Source: Loripinus fragilis
Taxonomy: Eukaryota > Mollusca > Bivalvia > Lucinida > Lucinidae
Reading direction: 5' to 3'
NCBI GenBank assembly: GCA_964019695.1
Contig: OZ026524.1
Location: 14,562,309-14,626,308 of the forward strand
Length of the DNA: 64,000 bases
The notes under the pieces were generated by a model, which worked only from the letters and a program-made list of their open reading frames with translations, was not told the DNA's origin and did no database searches. The position numbers and the translations under genes were made by a program. Numbering within the stretch: position 1 is the stretch's first letter; every line of letters begins with the position of its first letter. This document shows positions 1 to 15,600 of the stretch, piece after piece.

Positions 1-268
1 GCACTTGATGTGATGCAGATGCCATATTTGCTCATGTTTTATTGAATCTATTTAAAGAGTTGAAGAAAAGATATAAAATGCATGGCTTGTCATCATATCA
101 CAACATGATAGCTTTAAAATCGCAAACACTAAGATTTCGTCATTTTGTGTGCAACGTTATTATGAATCTCATTACATAATGCTACTCAATAAGTAGACCA
201 CTAGTGGTTAATTGGGTTTATACATAGTGTTATATTACTCCCAGATGAGTTGTCATGTGATAAATCAA
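1..268 (+). repeat. CACTAGTGG-family dispersed repeat, copy 1
   Basis: Shares the landmarks gctcatgttttattgaat, a core ccactagtggtt, and an end resembling tcatgtgataaa with the copies at 18714-19040, 21771-22115 and 29825-30165. It lies in a filamin intron and may be cut by the window edge. Confidence 0.7.
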
Positions 269-538
269 TGCACCTGATCAGATTGTTTAGAATATAGACT
301 AATCTAAATAGTATTCGCTGGTCGTAATTGCCAATGTATTGGTCTTGTAGGCACTGTATAAAATTATCCTCTTTTCCATTTTTTTTTCAAAGCATAAATG
401 TTGATTACATACTAATGCTTAAACTGAAGTCACATTCATGTTACACTTTGCCCCCCTCCCCCCAACACCACAAAAAAAACTGATAACTTAAGAATAATTT
501 AGTGATTTAATGCCCTTTATAATACATTTGCTTTCCAG

Positions 539-643
539 GTGAGCTGACATCAAAAGTTCATGGACCAAGTGATAATATACCTGTTACTGTTGATTCCAGA
601 GGGGATGGAAAACATACTCTTATATTTGTGCCAAGGGAAGAAG
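539..643 (+). CDS. Filamin exon A (partial repeat)
   Basis: 105 bases, phase 1 in and phase 1 out. A pyrimidine-rich acceptor ends in ttccag before the exon and the donor is gtaaaa. It encodes GELTSKVHGPSDNIPV... ending VPREEG, the middle strands of a filamin repeat. Both boundaries fall at a Gly codon split G|GN, the pattern used by most downstream exons of this gene. Confidence 0.85.
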
Positions 644-3600
644 GTAAAAAACAGTGACCTAAATTGCAATCAAAGAGTTCAAAAAAAGTAAATAGTTTTT
701 TTGTAAGAATACCAATATAGCGTTCAAGCCAACTTCAGCCTGCACCAAGGACTTTGGTTTACATAGCATATGCTAAAAACACATTAAACGCCTATGCTTA
801 CGTATTAACAGGGGCTAGAGCAATGGAGAAAGCCCTGCACAATTCCAGAATCAAATCAAGCCTCGGGTGTGGGTAAGGCGCATTACGCATAGTACTATGT
901 ACCAAAAAGCTCCATTTCGTTAGCCAGAACTGGCGTAAGGAAAATTAGTTATGTAGTATGTGGGTTCAGCCCTATTAACATCCATTTTTTAGATTATCTG
1001 AAAAGTTTAATCAGCTTAATAAATGAAGGTTATGTATTTTTCAATAAAATATTGCTATAGCGACATTTTGTTTAAAATAAACTTCATTTATGCTGTACAT
1101 GTAACCATTTGTTTTGCTGCAATCACACTTGTTATTGTTTTGGCATGGTTTCTGTTACTTCAACATCGCGTTATGTAACGTCAGAGTTTCGTTATCAAAG
1201 TAGATCCTCAGTGTAATCCAAGGTTTGATTCAATAGAATTGGCTGAGGCAGTTTTGATTGGGACTAGTGGTCTCAAACATGTTTTTGTCATCATCTGCCT
1301 CCTTACTTTGTGTTTGTGAGCAGCGAAGACTCTAGCCAGTGTGTAAAACTGTGTAACACATCCATGTCTTTGCTGCTTGATAATATGTTAAGTAACATCT
1401 TGTTGTGTGTTTTCTTGTTTATCAGCTACATGTACATGTATAATGACTGGTGAGATTCATAAAAAACAAATTAAAAATGTATATGAAGTATTTACTGTTA
1501 AATTCAGCATAAAACGATGGCATTGACCCAATTGTGCATTTGTTAATCCCACACAATTTTGTGAAAACACAATGAAGTTAGTTTTTTCTCATTCTCTTAA
1601 TCAGTTTGTTAAATTATCAAAACAAATATATTAGAAATGAAATGCAGTCTTTTTCTATTGTTATAGGAAAGCATTACATCGATGTTTTCTGGAATGACTT
1701 TCCATTGGACAAATCACCATTTGTTGGATTTGCTGTACCATATAAAGATGAACCAGAGATAATTGATACAGTTGTTCATGTTAAACACGTACCTCAAGTA
1801 GAGGTAAGAAACGAGCCAGTCATGGTTGAAAGAGGGCCTTCAAATAGACATTCAGAGCCTCCTGGTGGCTACTGGATCAGGGCAGATAGAAAACCACGTC
1901 ATACAGACAATGGGCCACAGAAAGTTTATATTCTTGCTCCAGGGAAAAGTGAGCCTTCTCTTGATGATGTAAGTTGTTCTACTCGTTTTGGTAATATAAT
2001 ATACATGCTTGTAGCTGTGATAAGACGTAATGTCTATTAAATATTGCCAATTAACAATTTAAGTTGCAGTTACTTATGCCTGTCAGATTGCTTAAATAAT
2101 TATTATGTATGTCTTTGGCATCGCTATTAGATATGTAACACAATTGATATGCGAAATTGATTTCATAAAATACTATCTCAACTTGGTGCATGATGTTTGT
2201 CTTTGGCTGGGCCCACCTTGGTTCAACTATGCGTTTTCTTGAGCTCTGTATGTCTTTGAATTAAGAGCTCTATTCTTTGTTTCATCACAGATTGTTCATT
2301 TGATTTGATTGTTTCCCTGTGATGATACATTATATACGTTAGGAAAGCTACATGGTAGCTTACTTAGTTTTGTGTTTTAACAACAGCAGAATCTAGGGCA
2401 AAGGTTTCGCCAGTGAAAAAAATAATTTTGTGGACAATAAGCACTTAACAGCATCCATGGGATCAGGTAGCTGTTGATGCGATAAAACAAATATGTGAGA
2501 ACTTTCAATTTTATAATAGATGCTTCCTACAAAAATAGCACTAAAACGTTGTTAAAATTTAAAAATGTAAATATCTTACACCGTACACAGGATCTATCTA
2601 TACAAAATGGCGCCAACTTGTTTAACAGTCTAACAACACACTGTTTTCACAATTTCCCTGCTGCACACAATGTTTTGCTTATAAGGAAGCACCTGCAATT
2701 GGTAATTGCCGGCAACAGTTAACCAATGTTCAAGCAGCATGTTAACCTCATAATAGGCCCATGCATTCAAACAGTTTATGTATAAACGTATTTATGTTAG
2801 TATAAAAAACGTCCACGTTTATATCATTAACCTTTATTGATCATTGTGGATAGTGTTGTTGATCTTCACCCAACACATTTTTCGGTTTGAGTTAATAGTA
2901 CAACTATACCATGAGCAACCGTATTTATGTCATATGCATCTGTGCTTTCTGATAATCAATATTCTATATGCTACTTAGATAGATAATGATGACTGTATTT
3001 GCTACATCTCATTACCTCTTTCTAGAGAAACATTATTGTTATATGCAACCAAATTTGAAAAGAAAATTGGAAGGACATATTGCAGTCAGCATATCCTTTC
3101 TTTTGTTTATCATTCTTGCATACCTGCTTATAATGTAGCACACTATATCATATACTAAGGAAGTTGTTGTTTTGAAGATCGGTAAGCTCATTCAAGGTGA
3201 CAGGTAAACTAATATTTTTTTAAAAGAATTCCAAATAAATGACCAGAGGTACTACTCTTGTTCCAAATAGAGTAGACCGATATTGTCAATCAAATGATCT
3301 GTGGCACAGTGTTTCGCGATCATGATTTCTGTGGTTGTCATTGTTCTGAGTCTCTACCTCATGATACCATGGGTTGGTCTGTGGTCTGTAATTTAGTCAT
3401 TTACTGGTCATAATCACTTGGGCCTCTTTGCGAGAAAACCTGTCTTTAGGTTTTCAGACAAAGCGAGATTCAAACTAGCCTCCTCAGCTATAGACACTAA
3501 CTAGAAAACTGAAAATTCGCTTTTACCTAGTTTAGATACAATACTTTGCAGAACCTGAATAACAAAGGCGCTGATATGACTGTGCGGATGCGCAGGCTGG

Positions 3601-6600
3601 TCTGTGCCTTTGTTGTTCCCAAACCTCCCTAGACAGGTTTTCTTGCGTCACGGCCCACTTGTTTTTATTAGTTATTATGTTCCATTCCAGAGTCGCCGTT
3701 CACTTCCACCCACACGTATACATGTTCAACGCCATGGCTCTGATGTTATGCATTATAAGAGGCCTAAACATTACCTGTCCCCAGTTCAAAGATCAGGTAT
3801 TATATTTTTGTATGAACCTTCATTATGATTTCACTTTCCAAACAAATAGTAACTTATCCATGTTTTTTTTTTTTTTTTTTTACTTTCTATCATAAAGTAA
3901 TTTGTAAATTAATATACATATGTATCTATTTAAAGTCCAGACTGAATAAGGGAGGCAATATATGAGCTCAAATTAAATCATAATGTGGTTAGTTTGGACA
4001 TTGTGTAATCGTGTTACAGGATATGCAAGTGTTGTAACCACTGTAACACATACTTTGGGCTAGCTAACAATTAATTTAGTTTGTTGAGGATTGTGGTATA
4101 CATATTAACGGTTATTAACAATAAAGGGACATATTTTCTTTAAGGTAGAAATTGAAAAAAATAAATTTAGATACAACCAGAATGTTGTGTCATGTTTCGA
4201 ATGTTTAAAACAGCCTACCTAACTGCTGGTGACTGTAATACGCACAGCATTGTGTTTCAATATAATTGTCCACTTTACTGATGGATGCAATAATGTGTTT
4301 ACTAATTTTAAAACTTTGGTGCCATATGGTAGTCTGTTGTCATGTCATTTTTGGTCACGCTCGCATCTTTGTAAAAGATTAAAAACATCATTGATAGGTA
4401 TACTGCAGGAATAACAAAAAATGAAAGATAGGAAATATTGCACGGGTTTAATTTTTTGTACTTGTTTTATAGTTTAAACATCTTTTGTGATTTTATCACT
4501 TGAAATGTATGTACAAGTGAACAATCGATATCACCAAACATAACTGTGAAAGATGTACTACTGAAAATTCTAACACACCTCGCCTATAGAGCCAACGGTA
4601 AAAAACTGTGATATATCGGACAATAATTCATTTCTAAAGTGTGTGATAGCTGACGTCACTGTAAAATGACGTCATTCATGGCGTTAGACGGTGTACCGTC
4701 GTTTTTACGCATGAAAGATGTTACAACTACATGTAAACGTATGCGACGTAGTCTAAGTATTGGCGGGAGTTCTTCAGTGCAATGGCGGAAAGTTGGAAGA
4801 AGCTGAAGACTTCGAATGTGTTTTCGTCGTTTATTGTGTGTTAGAATCGAAATAGATCAGCCCCAAGTCGTGAATTGTTGAGTAATAATTCACTGTTTGT
4901 CGGTCAGTTGTACGAAGATAAATCACTTGCGCTGCGCGCTCGTGATTTGATCTTCTTTACAACTGACCTCCAAACAGTGAATTATTACTCAACAATTCAC
5001 TGCTAGAGCTGATCTATTTCTTAATTAATTTCCAATACAGATCACATTCCTGAAGACATGTTTGGTTCACAAGGTATGGTAACAGGCTAGTAATTCAAAA
5101 TAGTATAGCTTTAATGTAACAAGAGCTTTGTTAATACGTCCATGTGATATAAGTACTTATTGCATTGCATAAATTGATACTTTAATGTAGGGCTATCCAG
5201 TCATCCCAGTGGCGCTAGACAAAACAGCATGAATATGCAGGCTTGTCTAAGCATGTGCTGGTGGTATTTGTAGTGAGGGACATCCTCTCATTCACTGACT
5301 CATATAATATATAGAAAACGTAAATGCAGAAGTTCACTCAACAGGTTTTTTTTTTCAAATTTACATTTCATTTGTGTTGCTAACTACGAGATATTTGTTT
5401 CCTTAGATATACATTGCAAAATCGTCTTTTGAATGAGTTGTGCATTGAAGTCGCCAATAGTATTTACTTGTGACATTGACAGTCTGCATTGACCACTAGC
5501 AATAGAAATTTGGTACATTTATCGAGACATGTCACATTTTTACATTAAAAAGTAAGTGACTATGATCAGGGCATACCATAATCACACACTGCAGACCAAC
5601 CCACGGCACCGTGAGGAAGTGCCACATAACATATACAGTAACAAGACATCCAGAAGACAATAAAAACAAATCAACCAGCTCTCTCTTCCTCATCAAGATA
5701 ATTGCAAAACTAGAAAGGACATAAAGTCATGTATACCAAAACAAAGACCAACACAGAACCTCCAGAAACAATGGGAGGTACATAAAACAATAGATCAACA
5801 GCAACAGAACAACAGCCTTAGAACGGATAGCAGCCTAAGCTTCCAGGTGTCTTAAATGCATTTGACTGGTAGCAAATCTTAGCCCTAAATTATGTTATTG
5901 TTAAAACACAAAAAGAATTTCTAGCGATAAAGCGAGCAATCTCCCTAAACGAGACGCTTGTTTTATTTTGTTGAAATAACGACTGGAGAAACCAGGCACA
6001 TTCAATAAATATATATAGACGAGCCGTCGATGCACCATTGCCCCCGAAGTTGTATATTTAAAATGGGGTTTCCTTCATGCATGTGATAACTCTACTTCTT
6101 ATTGAATTATAATTTATTTCGATCATCAACTGTGCTTGTTATTCAGTAATTTGTATGGGAACTAGACCGTTAAACAGGGAACCACGCTATGTACAGTAAA
6201 ACTATTTATACAGTTGATGTACATTAAAAACGACCATCTTGCAAAGTGGTCTATTTTTGTCAGATCTTTAATGTCTTCTTTCGCTTATACAACCCCTTCC
6301 CCCCCCCCTAGACCCAAGACGCCATTTACGTATGTTATATATTTGTATAGCGACATTTAATTGTCCAAAGGGCATCTTGGGTCTAGGGGGGAAAAGCATC
6401 TAAAAACAAACTGAAAGACGCCAGTTTCATCTTTTCAATGACAAACGTCACAATTTTAAGTATATTTCGTACGCATGCGCAGAAGGAATACCGCAAGTTT
6501 TGGAAATGAAGGGCACTTATATCTTTAATATTTTAGCACTTTTACTTTTTGAAAACCTGCAAAGGATTTACTAAAACTATCGTATAAACGGCACCCAGTC

Positions 6601-9600
6601 TAAAGACGTAAAATGAGGGGTGTGAGTAGATGGCGCAAATTTTCACGGCTTTGTAAATGATGGATCGCTTTGAAACCTAATATTTTACTACCGAAACAGT
6701 CCAATTTTAAAAATATTAGGGCAATTTGAAAATTTAGGTTTTGTAATCATGTCAGGGAAAAAATACGCCTTATCGCTAGAACTCCTTGTTTAGCTCGCAT
6801 GTAGTCATCCTAACTAATGCAATGCATCATTACAGAGAAATAATTGAATGAAGTGTACACACTATTATGAAACAAAGAAAATGAATAACAGATAGTTAGA
6901 GCTAAAGAAAACCTCAAGTTGAGCTACAGTTGGCCCAACCAAAGACAAGCATCAGGCACCAACCAACTGATTAAAGATTTACGTCAGGGCGGCCATTGAG
7001 TCTGAGGCCTGACCCACTGTCGTTAACATGTTTTTGTTATTTGAAATTTCGGTTCTACCTGTTATCTACATGTTAGATAATTGAATTGCATATTTCCACT
7101 ACGTATGCACCCAGAAGAAATATTTTGGGGGTATTGGTGAAAAAGTAATATTTATATAAATTAATGACCAACTTCCTTAAAATTCAACTACTGAAACTTC
7201 AAACTCATTTGGACCTGAGGAATTTTAATTAATTAGATTAGACAGTACTTTATACTTTAGCTTATTAATGATAAAAACTTTCATAAAGACTAGCATCAGG
7301 CCAGTGCTGTATTGATTTAACATGCTTTTTAGATACGTAGCTTATTAAAACATTTCATGGCATCATTTTAGGTGATCTTTGTGAAAGATAAATTTTAATA
7401 TATGAGCTCTTTGTAAAAGTAAATATTGTATAAACAATGTCTTTGTATGCACAAAGTTTATCATTTTATCTCAGAAACGTTTTATTTAGTTTTTGTGCTT
7501 TTTTTGTGATGTATACTTGACATTTTTAAAGATGCTGAAACTATTCCAAATCAACGTTTTATATTTGTATAAGGCTGTGACACCGATATATTGCTCAATT
7601 GTACTTGGTAAACAATTACAATGGTATGCGATAGTCTCAAGCCTTGAATGTTCAATTAAATGATAATTCAAAATTTCATAATAACTACTGTCTTAAGCAT
7701 GTTACTTTTCTATTCACATAACCTTTAATAGCAATGCATGATTCACTCATGGCATATATTCGTTTTACAAATCTATCAAGATAAGAAATAATATGACCAG
7801 ATGTCATGACCACAATCTTAGCCTACCAAAGTTACCAAAAGGAAGCGTTTCACATTAAATTTTGGTCTTGATACATATCGCATATGCGCAAAACCTCCTT
7901 TAAACGCATATGCCAAAGTGTGAATTTACACCGGATTCTACATTAACATCAATATGTTGTGAAACCAATTAGCAGATGCTAAAATGAGTCTGTGCATTTG
8001 CACAATATCGCCTGAACCTTCAATACTATTAGATAAAAAAAGTAAGTGAGTATGATCAGAAATTACCACAATCACAAACTGCAGACCAACCCACTGCACT
8101 GTGAAGAAGAGCTACAGGACACTAACAGTAACTCGTCAAGATGATTGCAACTCTAGAAAGGACATAAAGTAATGCATACCAAAGCAAAGACCAAAGTAGT
8201 GAACTCTCATATTCTGACTAATTTAAGAGTATGCATATGGGTGGCTCAGTCTCATAAGACGCTCATAGCAATGTCCATTGATTTTCACTGTAAAGTATAT
8301 ACATATTCCAGATAGACAAACAAGGCTCTGATTACATATATGTATAACCCTTTATTGTCTATATATGAGCAAATGGCTTTTCTCTTATAAAAGTTTTAAC
8401 TAAAATAACATGAATCAGAATAAAACATGTAACAAAGATGACATGCAAAAATATGATTTACATTTAATAGAAAGAACAACAAATACCACACTAGAAAATT
8501 GGAAAACAACATGAAAATATAAATGCAATTATTGACTATAGAGTACTAACAACTTCATATATTGCCCTAACCTTTCGCAACTAATAGAGCTTAATAACAT
8601 TTTCTAAATTATTGTACAAATCCTTCAGATTTAGAGACAACCTAAAATATTTGAAAATGGCAGACTTGGTTTCTTTAAATATTTTCATGAACATGAACAG
8701 AAAATGTTATTCACAACCCCAAGCACTGGCTTAAACTTTCTGTAATAAAGGCCAAAATATGGGGAAAACGCAATACTTTATCAAAGTATGATGCATAGTT
8801 TTACAAGCTCATTGCAGCACAACATTATGTTGCCACCTATGAATAATCTGTAAAAATCCTTAAGAGCTAAAGAAAACTTACAACATTTGAAAACAACAGA
8901 TTCAGTTCCATAGAATCTGTTAATCAAAAATTAATGGAATATGCAACAGCTACCACGACACAGCACAAGTTTGTATAGAATGTAAAAAAACCTTTGTGGA
9001 GATAAGAGATTCATACCAATACTGACATATACCTCTGTAGCATAAGGACGATAGAGATACCTATCAATACATGTTTCTCAATACAATGTTCATTCTACTC
9101 GGCAATTGTCTATGAAATTAAAAGTATCTATATTGCTGACCTTAGCAAATATGCCCACAACTACTACACCTTTAACACATATCCTTAGGACTCCATGTTT
9201 AGGCATTTTACTTCAATGGCAGTTCTCCTCTATATTGGAATTAACTCAAGGCATTGACCAGGAATATTGATTAATAAAACACGAATACGAGGGGGGTTCA
9301 ATATGTAATGAAAACCCATTCATAACTCCATCCACAAACGCGTTAGGATCTTATGCTATATGCCAAACAAAAGATCAAAGCGTCGCCGTTAAAATGATGC
9401 ATGACACATTATTTTATCTTTCCAAATTTAATAAGTTACACACTTTTTAAAAAGCACACTTATATACACTGCATATATTTTCCTCCGAATTGTAAACACT
9501 CATTTTAACAAAGGTAGAAAGGCATGCTGTATTTTCTAAAACAAACATTTAACATGCATGGATCACATATCCATAGTTTTCTGACTCATTTCCCCTTTAT

Positions 9601-12600
9601 CTGCTATAACGATAGAATTTTTGAACGCTACCGATTTCTCGTGCAAACGGTTTTTTTACGTTACCCCCTCTTACGTTGACGTCGTTTAAAGCAATGGACG
9701 TTATACTAAAATACACATGGTTCTTGAAAATCTGAAATGTGGCATTGTACCAGGAAAGGACAATTTTGATTGTATCTAAGTTTCAATACACACAGTGCAT
9801 AGGCAGCAGACCAGTTAAACTGAAACCAATATCTAAGAGAATCTCATCTGAGTGGTATACCATTTTCGTTTCCTATAATTTTATTGTCTGAAATTAGCCA
9901 GCCAGATTTTGTACATGTAAATACGTGTAACAATGTCCAAATAATGCATCCGAATGCAAACATCGATGAAACGCGTTTTTTTTTGTCTGATCCATTTCAG
10001 TGTAAGCCAGAGATGGCATTCTTTTAAGTGCTTTTCTTATTTCAAATGACGTACTTTGGGGTACTTTATGAGTGAGATTAAATATGGAAATTTTAAAATC
10101 GGCTGTATTACTTGCAAATGAACATCAAAGCGACCAGAAAAAATGTTACCAATGATTTTCCTATAAATTTTAGCTATGCATTCGTTCACGCAAAAACGAC
10201 TCTGTCAATGGAATGCCAGAAAATGTAGCATCAAGGAGGACTTTAACCAAAATGACAGCCTCAGTATTTCAAAGAATATAAATCAATATCAAAAACTTTT
10301 GCAGGTTTAACTCACCAATATATGGATATTTACCACACGCAGGAGCAGACTGAAAACACCCCTCGTTCATGTAGTTCTCTGCTTTTGAAAACATTGTTTT
10401 ATTTCATATCGCAGTGTACTTCAGTACCCTATCTTGAAAGTGGCTTGTGTAAATTAGGTTAGGAGCTCGACAACTGCAATTTTACATTTATTTAGCCAAG
10501 AAACAGATCTTTTGAGAAAAGTAATTATGAAGTGTGTAAATATAAAATTTTGGGATATACTGGGCTGTTTTCATTACATATTGAACCCCCTCGTAGTTCT
10601 GCATTGTACTGATTAGTCTGACAAATCAGTCTGTACTTTATCCTAGTCTGACCTGTGCTTTAAATGGGTAATGGGGGATCCAGGCATTCTTCAAGTGCGG
10701 TTAAATACTTATATTTGCATTGTCCTTTATTAAACAAGAAACTATATTGTATCTTTGTGCTTATTACATGTCATAGAAAACCATCAGACCAGCACATGCG
10801 ATTTTGGTACTTACGTAGGAAACATATGCACAATAGAGGTCAATAAACACACATACTGACATATATATATGTACATGCTACGGCGAATCTGGACACTTGC
10901 ACAGGCTTACTTGAGATTCTTTTGCTTGTTTTGTTTGGTTTGATTCTTTACGTCCCAGTCAAATTTTTTTCAGTCATGTTGGGACGCCCTAGTCTTTCTT
11001 GGTTGAACCAGTACTGAGCAGCGGATAAAATGCCTTGCTAAAGGACACAACATAGTAACTCTGCCATCCCCCAGTGTTACGCTCTACCAACTGAGCCACT
11101 GAGCTTGACAATAAAATAAGTACCAAAATCTCACATGCTGTCTCAGTTGTCTTAAATATGTGTATTGAGCCTGTTTTGTTTTCATATCAGTATAATATGC
11201 ATGGGTGGGAATGTTCCATGGACACTTTGTATCGGACATTTGTGTAATAAGTACTAATTGATTTGTAAAAATGTGTGAATTATTAAAGATGCTGAACTTC
11301 AGTTTATGATTTAGTCCAACACATAGGAAAGCAGAAGGCTATGTTGCATATAAAACAAAAATAATTGAGGACGTTTATATATAGATATGTACACTTGGAA
11401 ACATAACACAGGGTTAATTATAATTTATGTGTTCATGTTAGTATTTGTTAGTAAAGGTGAGTGATCTGATGCTTGACTTTTGTCTGGGTAGGTGGCAAGT
11501 TTTAGAATATCAAATTAATTGCAGAACATTTCATAAAAATTCCAATAACAGTGTAATGTAATGAGACCTTAATTTCAATTATATTGATACAATCATATAG
11601 AATTAGCTATTTTGTACTTTTAGGATCTATCAGTCAAAACTTATATATCTTTTTTGTGTCCCTGTAGATTGTCCTTATCCTAGCAAACAGTGAAGACTCT
11701 GATGAAAATCTACCTTATGCAGTATTTCATCTAGGTCTTCAGTGTTTGCCCAGGTACCTGTTTACCAGAATCCAGAATAAAAAGTTTCAGGTAGAATTAA
11801 TTTGGTAAACCAAACGCAGCATACTTGGTATTAGGTAAATAGTGTTAACTTGGCTGCAAAGAAAATCTGTAGAACAGATTTTATCATTTGACATGGAAGC
11901 TTTTTATTGGCTAACATTAGTTCATAGAGAGTGATATGATCACACATTCACTTATTCTTTTACGCATTATTGTTACGCCATGGTGAAGTTAGTCATAAGT
12001 TTTCTTTTTTTTATGTCTAGGCTCCTTGTTAAAGACGCCAATTAAGATAGCTATTTTTTATACTCACATTTATTTCATATGAAATTAATGAAACAAACTA
12101 ACAAGCTAAAGCTTGTTTCATATAAAAGGATCGCTCTTGTAGCATCTACGCATATTAAAATTGCAGGTAGTTTGCGTTCTGGCAGTACAAACCCCACAAT
12201 TCGGTCAGAGCCAAACAGAAGAAAAGAACCAGATGTGATGTTTCGAAAACTACCAAGAGATAAACCACTTTATTATGATACTCCAAACACATCAGATTCT
12301 TTTATTTACTACACAAGTCCACAGGTAAACTAGTTTTTGACTGTAGTATACATAACTCAGTTCTTGCACATTTCAACAGCTATCTACACAATAGATTTAA
12401 AGTTATGATTTCGCATTATCTCTTGATTGTGCAGCATGCAAACACAATTGTTTGGATTTTTGGCTTTAATATTCTGACACTGATATTATTATACGGCCCA
12501 TTGCATAAACTGATTGGTCACTGGCTATAAATTCCAAATTTATTTTATACCCAACAAAAAAAAAAGAAACGCACCACTTAGAACTGTTCAACTCTCAGGA

Positions 12601-15600
12601 AGATCACAAGTGATAGGCCAGTTTAGTTTATATCAGGGCAAAGGTATGTCAGGTACTGTTGCGTTACACATCTTTTGCAATCTGGCGTCGAAAGTGTGTG
12701 AAAGAAAATTGGTCACGAATAAAGTGGGGGTCAAATTGTAAAGTCACAGGAAATACGCGTTTTTATAAGGTTATCTTGTTGGATAAGTTCTAGCAATTGG
12801 AATTATCTCAGCAGACCAAATTGTAGACAGACACTTATTTTTTGCTTATCATATCCTTAAATTCATCATACGCGATAATTGAAATCTTGGTAGCCCATGT
12901 TTTGTGACTACCCTTTGGATAATGATTCCAAACTGGAGATAAACCTTACAAAACATTTAAAGATTTCAACATTGTTTTAATCAATTTAAACGGTCCTAAC
13001 TGATGAAAATGAATATTGGAATAACAAAAAAGCATCACTAAAAACATTGGTTGTCTCACATAACGACAACATATCGTTTTTATACTTTGAATATGTAAAA
13101 CATACTTGGAATTTCATGCAGACAGTAGCGTTGAATTAACGCTTCCAAAACACGTTTACCATTGGCTTTGATGTGTTTTGGGCCTACACAGGAAAAGTAC
13201 AGATACTCATCTACGTCACACTCAACGTTTAGTAAGATTTGGTTAGAAATGAATATTTCATGACAATTAACATTTTAGTATTAAAAGGAGATGTTAATGG
13301 GAAAATCGTAGTGGTGTGTTTCTTTTTTGTTGGGTATATATCTTTCTCTTGAGATCGATTTTGTGTAGCAAACATTGCAGAACATAATGCAATGAGGCAA
13401 TATGCTGCATTAAATCTGAATCTTCACTGTTTATCAAAGTACCTCGTTTAGGGGCTTCCAGTCTTGAAACGGTTAAGATCTTAATAAATTGTTCCTCTTT
13501 TAATTTTTAAAAGAAGTGTACTTACCAGATTTTGTAATTAATCAGGCCAACTAAAATAAATATAAAGCATTAATATTATTCTTTCTGGGTGATTTTCCGT
13601 ACAAAATGATACAGTAAGCATAGGTTAGTCCATTTTGTTTTTTAAGAGTCACATTTTGAAATTTCTACATTCTAATATATACCCGGCAAAAAAAGTTCTG
13701 CACAACTGAGGTTTTTCCGGCATATTTCGCCTTTCAAAAATAGGACAGAAATAATAGATATATCATCAGAAAATTTGATTCAATCTGGACAATAAACTGA
13801 AGTCAAAACAAGAATGTCATCATAAATGCATGAGTAATCGTCCGTTGAAGCCATACGGGGTTGGGTGCCAAAAATGGCAAAATCACAGTTTCTTCTCTCA
13901 ATAATGCGTATAGCCACCAAGATGCACACGACACTCATTGAGTCTCCTCCTCATCGAATTCACCAATCGCTGTATTTGCTTTTGAGGAATTGCAGCCCAT
14001 TCTTGAAGAAGAAGTCTCTGTAAGTCTGCGAGTCTTGTGTGTTGATTAATGTGTTTATTTACTGCCCGGCCAAGAATATCCCACAAGTGCTCAATGCATG
14101 ACAAGTCCGGAGACATTGGAGGTCACTCAAGTCGCTGAACACCATTCAGTTGTAAGAAGTTGTCCACAATCCTGGCACAATGGGGCATCGCATTGTCGTC
14201 CTGAAATATGGCATTCTGGCCCATCTGACAGAGATATGGTACAACATGAGGTCGGAGAATTTCGTCAATGTACCGTCGGCCATTCAAGTTCCCAGGCACA
14301 ACGACAAGGGCAGTTCTTCCATTTAAACTAATACCTGCCCATATCATAACACTTCCACCGTTGTATGCCGTTGTTGGTTGGACAGTAGGTTCTAAGTGTC
14401 TCTTCCCGTTGCGACGCCATACTCGGATGCGTCTATCCACCTTTCGCAGACAAAACCTGGATTCATCAGAGAAGAGGACTCGTGACCATTGCTGTCTATT
14501 CCATCTGCCTTAGAGCCCTGTAACGTTGGGAAAGCTGAGGCTTTTCAGCAGGTTTTCTGGAACTGAACCCAGAAGCTCGAACTCTTTTTCTGACAGTCTG
14601 CACCGAGATGCGACGTGCACCTGGTCCCCGTTGTTGTCTCAACATTCTCTCCAGACTGGGGCCATCCACAAAGCGTCGCCTTGCTACAGTGACTGCAATG
14701 TATCGGTCTTCATGCTGGGTTGTAACTTTCGGTCGTCCAGATCTGGGTCGGTCAGACACAGTCCCCGTTGCTGGATGACGATCACGAAGTCGAATAATGG
14801 TGCTACGATGAACGTTGAATTGGTTAGCAACATCCTGTGGGTGAATGCCCGCCTCCATACGACCCAGAGCCCGGGCTCTTTCTTCATCAGAAAGTTTTCT
14901 CAAATCTCTAAAAGGCCTTGCGTTTGCCATTATAACATTGACAATTCAAATGTGATTTTGGTGAAACCAAGAAGCGTATTTTTTTAACAAAAAAATCATG
15001 CAAAGGATGCAGTTGGTTATGTAATTGTTTAAACATTTGTTAAATTCGTGCAAATTTTCGCACAAGAATCGTGATGTGATTTTTAAATTGAGTTCACCAA
15101 ATAATCCCGTGCAGAGTCACTGACTGAGTACAACATTGAAAATCGATCATTTTGTCATTTTTGATTGCCGATCCCTGGTATCATTAGACACTTGTTTCTC
15201 AGACATTTCTCGTGTGATTTTTAGTACGTTTCAAACAAAATGTTCCTTAGAGATGGGACTAAATGCTGATATAAATCACGAAGTCGGTGTTACCTGTGTT
15301 TGAAATAAATTGCCATAAGCCCCAGTTGTGCAGAACTTTTTTTGCCGAGTATATTTCTGTCTCTGCAGATTGTTTGTATCTTAGCAACAGTGCAGACAGA
15401 ACCAAATGAATTTCCTATCATTTTAGTTATCACTGTTTGCCAAAGTACATGTTTACTGGTAGGGGAATTGGTATTATTCCTATAGAAAAGATTATATAGA
15501 TTATTTTGGGATAGAAAATTAATTTGCAATAGCCCATGCGCTGATTAATGACATTTAAATGGCATTTCGCTAGCGGATCAATGATGGCCCAACATTAAAT

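Larger units (their letters stand above)
3797..12166 (+). other. 8.4 kb filamin intron
   Basis: Holds the 4567-5020 hairpin element, two copies of the roughly 400-bp dispersed family (5535-5925 and 8035-8215), a C/G-run hairpin at 6290-6400, a 1.3 kb TA-flanked element (9288-10593), a SINE (10923-11107) and a CAAACAGTG hairpin (11683-11765). I find no coding sequence apart from the flanking exons. Confidence 0.65.

Noticed and set aside
6290..6400. Regulatory hairpin (cccctagacccaagacgcc mirrored)
   Set aside because: It is an inverted repeat inside an intron, with C/G runs typical of the dispersed repeats here; nothing points to regulation.
14526..14987. 153-codon plus-strand frame and its neighbours at 14098-14513
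   Set aside because: They are antisense to the Tc1 transposase, whose domains are clear on the minus strand.
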